A DNA stretch of 64,000 nt from Endomychus coccineus (lineage: Eukaryota > Arthropoda > Insecta > Coleoptera > Endomychidae): the NCBI GenBank assembly GCA_958510875.1, contig OY294067.1, positions 147,424,243 through 147,488,242 of the forward strand. Reading direction: 5' to 3'. Below the pieces are notes generated by a model that worked only from the letters and a program-made list of their open reading frames with translations, was not told where the DNA came from and did no database searches. The translations under genes and the position numbers were made by a program. Positions 59,101 to 64,000 of the stretch are shown in pieces; positions within the stretch are counted from its first letter, which is position 1, and every line of letters starts with the position of its first letter.

Positions 59101-60769
59101 ATGTCCCATACTTCGAACAACGCGGAACCTGGCTACAGCCGGTCGTTGTGGGAAATTCTCTACCCAGCATCTCAAAACTGGTTGTAGAGCATAAATCTTC
59201 AAGGAGGTATTGGGCTGCATCGTAATATGCGTCCGATGCTGTGGGGAAGGGTCCATCATACCCGAGGTCAGTAAAGGTCATACCCAAGAGGGCTGTCAGC
59301 ACAAGAAGGTCCAGTAAGGACAGAGGAAAACCGGACATTGTTAGGCCAGGGAGGCCAGAAAAGTTTCTGTTTATGGAGAAAGTCCAGGTTGGACTAAGGG
59401 GGCCAGTTGTGCCACTGAAGGATGACGGGAAACAAGTCCGGAGTTTTGGAAGTGAGTTTTGGGTCCAGGATGGACAGGAAGGCCAGGTAGGCCAATTGTG
59501 AGTCTGGCGGGTAGGGTTCGCCAGTAGGGGTAGTCGACCAGGAATTTGGGGTCGATACCAAAATGTGAAGTAATCAGCGCAGGTACCGGAGTTGTATGTT
59601 TTGGAAAGACCCATGAGTAATTTGGGCAGATAGGCCGCCTTTCAGAGCCGCGGGACGCGTAGTCGTCCATGAGGCCAGGAAATTGGGTCGAGAAAGTGCG
59701 CGGGGCGGGTGACAAGACACCGCCTAGAGTATGAATGAGTTGAATAGGTGTGGGTAACATGGCATAACATCGGTAAATTGAGGAAGTGGGAGCCGGGAAT
59801 CGACTCAGATAATTTACGGGGTAGATTATCTTAAGAGGTGCTTCATTTTCAAGACTCCTCTACCAAAGATGTATATAGCCACCCTCACCCTAGATCGAGT
59901 GACGTCATAGCGGAACCAAGTAGCTTATATGCAGTGTCAAGTTAGTTCTCTTTCGTGAGTCTTGATCTTGGTTCCCTACGAACAAAGTAGAGTCAGTAAA
60001 CTCGGAACCTCTGACTCTTCAAGTCACCGCGTTCCGTTGAAATTTTTGTTTGTTTTGTTGAAAATAAGAGCAGCTTTCACTATGAGCTAGAAACCTCTGG
60101 AAAGGGGGAGTAACCCTTCCAGCCTCCGTGGCTGCAGCACCCTGTGAACGAGACCACTGCGCCGGAGGGTAGAGGCTCTTAATTGAGGGACAGTTGGATC
60201 CTCCCCATGTATTTCGGAGATGACGTAACCCTAGGGAGAGAGAAAGGGAATTGAGTAAATCCTAGGGGAATGGAAAATAATTCAGAGACCTTTAAGATGG
60301 TCGGGAAACGTGTAGAGATAATACGACTTTTTTTTTGTGTTATTCGTATTCCTTGGGTTGTTTGATACCCAATTTCATGTTATCACTGATAAGGGGATAG
60401 GGTTTGGAAGTTAAGAGGTATGTCACGATAAGGGGCCTGATTCTAAATTTTTTTGTTTTGTTTTTGTGTTCTCCTCCCCTTTTCTCGGGATCTGTTTCAG
60501 AGTGCCAAGGATGTACTCCGTCCGGGTGACGACACTACTAAGGTAATGGTAATGGGTCGATCGTGTACGACTGTGAAGAGGACCCGGTAAACGCAACGAT
60601 GGTTTCACTGAAGACAAGTTATAATAAAGGGATTACGGACAAAGATACGCACGCGCCTGTCTGGTAGAGGTTACAAGGACCATCTCGCATTGCGGCATGC
60701 ACAGTCAGTCTTCGGTAGTAGCAAATGGATGATCAAGCTACTCATTTAAACTAGGAGCGGAAAAATGTA
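56141..60769. other. Internal region without recognisable gag or pol
   Basis: Frames on both strands were read for RT (xDD boxes), integrase, protease, zinc knuckles and capsid patterns; none was found. The longest frames (minus 59,042-59,614, rich in Pro/Ser/Thr; minus 57,540-57,925; plus 57,586-57,858) have no family motif and overlap each other on opposite strands. GC content from 57.5 kb onwards is higher than in the flanks. Possibly a replaced or captured internal region. Confidence 0.6.
58961..59237. repeat. 139-bp tandem duplication
   Basis: GATGTCCCATACTTCGAACA at 58,961 recurs at 59,100, and the homology continues through CTACCCAGCATCTCAAAACT to GTAATATGCG. The copies differ by several substitutions and one-base indels. 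It lies inside the internal region of the LTR element. Confidence 0.85.
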
Positions 60770-61604
60770 ACGAAGCTCAATCGTTTCAATCCTTACAAAA
60801 TCATGGCACCGTTGACTCACGTCATCCAAAAATGTAGCTGTTCAAATGGAACGTAATAGCCTTATGCCACCATTGTACCAAGTCGAGGGAACCTGGGTCG
60901 GCCTCTCCCCACTACCACTGACGAGTCTCATACCACTGACCATTGAGATTGAAGCAGAGGACCAATTGAAGTTCCAACCGATCAAGCTGATTAGCGCAGG
61001 GGGCCTTTACACATCCGAGGACCTGAGGAAAAGCCAACGGGACCTGATCTTCGGTATGGAAAGAGATGCAGTCCAAACGATGATAGCGCGACGGGTTTCC
61101 GGTATGGAGTCTCTGGACCAAGGGTACAACACTCTCAAACTATTCAGCAAGGAAGAAGTTACCAGTCTCGTCAGGTCCACCATCCGACAGATATGGGGTT
61201 GGTTCGAAGGCATAGGGACCATCAAGAACTTGCTGTTGGGCCTCTACTGTATATTCCGATTGGTGAAGTTCGTTGTTGGTGTCGGCCTAAATGAATGGAG
61301 CCTGTACCAGCTATTCGGATGTGGTCTACATCTATTTGCATGTCTATGGAACACCCTCACCGCCTTCCTAGTCAACCGACATCACTCCCATGGAAGTCCA
61401 GGGGATGCAGTTCCATCCGCTCCGTCAACCGATGTCATCGCCAGGGAACCAGAAGCAGCCGCAGATTCCACCACCACCGATTCCACCGCAGCTTATGCGA
61501 TGTATCCAACCCTCCACTGGACAGAACGCGAGGGAAGACGATCAGCAGCCCGTTCGTTGTACGGCAGGTCCATGTCCAGTCTCCAAGAGCGTCCTGGTAT
61601 GTGA
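60770..61604 (+). pseudogene. env: Chuvirus-like glycoprotein, C-terminal part (env-like)
   Basis: The main ORF (60,846-61,604, 252 residues) shows the pattern of the C-terminal part of chuvirus-type glycoproteins that have been captured by insect LTR elements. A short N/L-TP-Y-start region is followed by GGLYTSEDLRKSQRDLIFG, a helical stretch, and a WGWFEGIGTIKNLLLGLYCI segment. A hydrophobic membrane-spanning region (GLHLFACLWNTLTAFLV) and a polar cytoplasmic tail follow. A preceding piece (MAPLTHVIQKC, about 60,802-60,835) lies in another frame, so the gene is frameshifted and truncated upstream. The ectodomain and fusion part are missing, so no working envelope can be made. The family match is from memory, without alignment. 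Confidence 0.6.
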
Positions 61605-61928
61605 AACCATCGAGTGACAGTGCGGGTTAGTGCGTAAAAGTCAATCCGAAAAAGTGTTGTGACAATATGGAAACAGAAGTAGACTTTCATTGTTTAGCTC
61701 GTAAGGATTGTATTGTTGCAGTCATGTGGTAAATCCACGTGAATATGCTGAATAGAATTTAGATTATTGGGAATTCCAATCGGACTGATGATCATATATA
61801 TGAGCGTGAAGGTGGGTCTGGTGCCCCTAGATTCCCACGCTGGTCAGAAGTAGGTAGATGGATCAAAATACACATAAAATACCCATTGTAGAAAGAGCTT
61901 GGTTCCTTCCGAACCCCGCTATTTCTTT

Positions 61929-61941
61929 AAGGTGAGGGTGA
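61929..61941 (+). promoter_or_regulatory. Polypurine tract
   Basis: AAGGTGAGGGTGA directly precedes the 3' LTR start, the expected position for the plus-strand primer. Confidence 0.7.
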
Positions 61942-64000
61942 TGTAATAATCCTGGAGATTATTATTTTATTCACGATTGAATCAAAGTAGCGTAAGCAGG
62001 GGAAAACTCTTGAAAATTAATTTACTCTAAGTAAACCAGGTATACTTGACACATGAGAATACATCTCGAATCATTCAGTAGCGTGTAGTTCCGTCCTTAC
62101 GGGCATTTCAAAACCTAAAATTCTAAATCCCTGACAGGAACAGACTATACATAGACATTCTGGATTCAACAATTAGAAGTTTTATTCTGATTTGAATAAT
62201 GAAATTCCTTGCCGGCGACATGAAGTCGCCACCCGATACCTTTTACAAGTTGTACGTGATTTTCAAGAATTAGAGCCTTCGAGGTGCTATTCATGCGGAC
62301 CTTGCACTTTCTACGAAGACGGAGTTAATCACTTAGTCAGCAGCGTTTGGAGAAATTATTTTTGTGGTCACTCACTGCCCCTCGATGCGGGAAAACAGGC
62401 AACTTCAAATACAGATTTGTGTGTTGAAGCAAAGTATACTTTGGTACAGCAAACCTCATTGGCTATAGTTGAAAGGTCTCGAGCTGGTAGGGAAGCGAAA
62501 TTTCGGCGGGATTTGAATTATAAAAATGAAAACTCGTAGAAAAAAAAGCAGTTCCTTTGTCGTGCCTTGTTGGGTAAGCCTAGTTTCTTGTACATATAGC
62601 TGAGTCTCTCTCAAAACCAGATCCATTAATTCTTTTAATTGATATTTTTAACTTAGTCATTTGATTGTTTTTTTGGTGTATTGCAAATTACAAGATTTCT
62701 ATTTTTTCAACAATATTTTCCTTTTGTTTATTACTCAAAGTCAATTAATTCATTGTAATCAATTTTTATCATTCTTAAAGTACTTTCATTCACCTTAGAT
62801 AATTCCAAGTATCATTTTCAAGAGAACTTACTTTTTACTTTAATATCATTTTCTATTTAGTGAAAATTGTTTGGTAATCAGAATCTAAAATAACCTGTAG
62901 AAGAAATTGTGAGGAACGTCATTGGTAACTTGATGATAGAAATCTAAAGTAATTTGATATTTTGGGAAATTTGTTTCCTTTAACGATTAGACCAATTGAT
63001 CTGGGTGCGAGAGAGAGCTAGCTCCGGGGTGTAATTCATAACTTAACAAAAAGACGTCGCGTAATACATTTTGTGAAGGCCGTGCGTGAAGTGTAAGCTC
63101 AAGTGTCAAAAGTTTACTTGGTGGATTAAGGATTAAATACTGAGTCAGGGTAAGTCTATAGAACAAGCTATTTAGTCTGAATTCGAGCCAAGAATTTTGA
63201 GGTCATCACCCCCCTTTCTCGTTTTTGTGTTGGTATATAGAGGACTGTAACCATTAATGAAGTATTTTGAGGTTATAGAAGTGTATTGATCCATCTGCCG
63301 AATTTCTCATATTTGGTAGTACATATATGAGACCTACTCAAGATAAGTATAGTTGAAATTAGGGTTATCGTAGGTGTAAAGTCAAATACCTAATTATTTG
63401 TGGGACTATTGGGAAGGATCATTATTTAAAAGTTGTAATAAGGGTATTATATTTAGAATTTGAAGGTTTCTTAAAAACCCTACTGAGACAGCCATCAGCG
63501 GTGAATTTAAGAGAAAGTGTTAACAGTTCATCTTGAAAACTAGGGTTTCATTATATTGTTTAATTTGTTGAATCAATTCAATAGATCAATACATACAAAG
63601 CGAACCAGGTAGTTGTCAAAAAGACATCAGAGCTGTTTATTAGAGAATCACCCTTCTGGAATCTCAACCTTACTATCAGTGGCCCCTCTGGTCCATTTCA
63701 TAACCTTAGTTACTCCATCAGAGTGGTATATTCAATTCAAAAGTAAGGTTAGCCTGCAAAGAAACAACTCTCTGGCTACGTTATATCAGGCGAATCAATA
63801 ATTCACTGATTGATCATACTTGATGAAGTTTTATCAATTTATTATATATATCTTATTCAAACCATTCAGAAACTTGCATCAAATTAATTTCGATTAATTT
63901 AAATTTTTATTTTTGTTTCTTGTTGACCATTCGTCATATTTTCCTCTTTATGTATATATGAAGGGGACTTAGTGTCTATATTTGTTAATTATTATTATTG
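61942..64000 (+). repeat. 3' LTR, first 2,059 bp (window ends inside)
   Basis: Direct repeat of 53,471 onward. The polyadenylation-like AATAAA of the 5' LTR has become AATGAA here (about 63,256). An open frame at 62,192-62,539 has a CYSCGPC cluster but opens at TTG, and its counterpart in the 5' LTR has a stop, so it is not called as a gene. Confidence 0.9.

Larger units (their letters stand above)
53471..64000 (+). mobile_element. Large LTR retroelement with env-like gene, no gag-pol
   Basis: Two direct repeats, 53,471-56,120 and from 61,942 to the window end, frame an internal region of 5,821 bp. Each LTR starts TGTAATAATC; the 5' copy ends GATTATTACA. A primer-site-like TGG follows the 5' LTR, and a purine run precedes the 3' LTR. 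About six differences were seen in the first 200 LTR positions. If the 3' LTR is full length, the element ends near 64,591, beyond the window. RT, integrase and gag motifs are absent on both strands. Confidence 0.88.

Noticed and set aside
59042..59614. 190-residue minus-strand frame in the LTR element
   Set aside because: Pro/Ser/Thr-rich, antisense to the element, includes the 139-bp duplication, no family motif.
62192..62539. Ly6-like gene in the 3' LTR
   Set aside because: No ATG start, broken in the other LTR, drift pattern looks neutral.

Overview
The window looks like intergenic or intronic DNA from an AT-rich insect (arthropod) nuclear genome. It is almost entirely transposable-element debris. 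No intact host gene was found. The host type is inferred from the element mix: Penelope-like elements, an R4/Dong-clade LINE, hAT and Tc1/mariner relics, and an LTR element carrying a chuvirus-like glycoprotein fragment. The order cannot be fixed from sequence alone. Family assignments rest on motifs I recognise; no database search was run.

Layout. 1.36-6.3 kb: decayed Ty3/gypsy element (minus strand) with gag, protease, RT, RNase H and integrase still readable. 8.69-9.90 kb: a palindromic pair of 5'-truncated Penelope-like (PLE) ends, flanked by a 12-bp target-site duplication. 11.5-18.0 kb: a mariner relic and three non-LTR (LINE) relics. 18.05-18.64 kb: a short-TIR element next to an (AT)n tract. 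19.5-20.1 kb: weak candidate host exons. 20.8-22.2 kb: a relic of a transposase-like family with a DTTASNTG motif.

The most unusual block is 22.6-29.7 kb. A PLE (minus strand), an inverted array of five tRNA-like genes in 474-bp units, and an R4/Dong-type retrotransposon (plus strand) follow one another. The junctions of these blocks are (TA)n tracts. The tRNA-like genes fold as short-variable-arm tRNAs with anticodon AGA, on a body that resembles tRNA-Gln more than tRNA-Ser.

32.5-46 kb holds decayed PLE, LINE, gypsy gag, hAT and mariner fragments, a degenerate tandem repeat, and one signal-peptide-like ORF behind a good splice acceptor. 47.03-49.73 kb is a 2.7-kb foldback element with arms of nearly 1 kb. 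53.47 kb to the window end is a large LTR element: 2,650-bp LTRs with perfect 10-bp terminal inverted repeats, a primer-binding-type boundary, and a polypurine tract. No gag-pol is detectable, but there is one plus-strand ORF matching the C-terminal half of chuvirus-like glycoproteins. The window ends inside its 3' LTR.

The genes do not form a host pathway. The coherent themes are retroelement machinery (PLE RT plus GIY-YIG endonuclease with hammerhead-like cores at the ends; R4 RT plus restriction-like endonuclease) and the use of (TA)n as a shared boundary.
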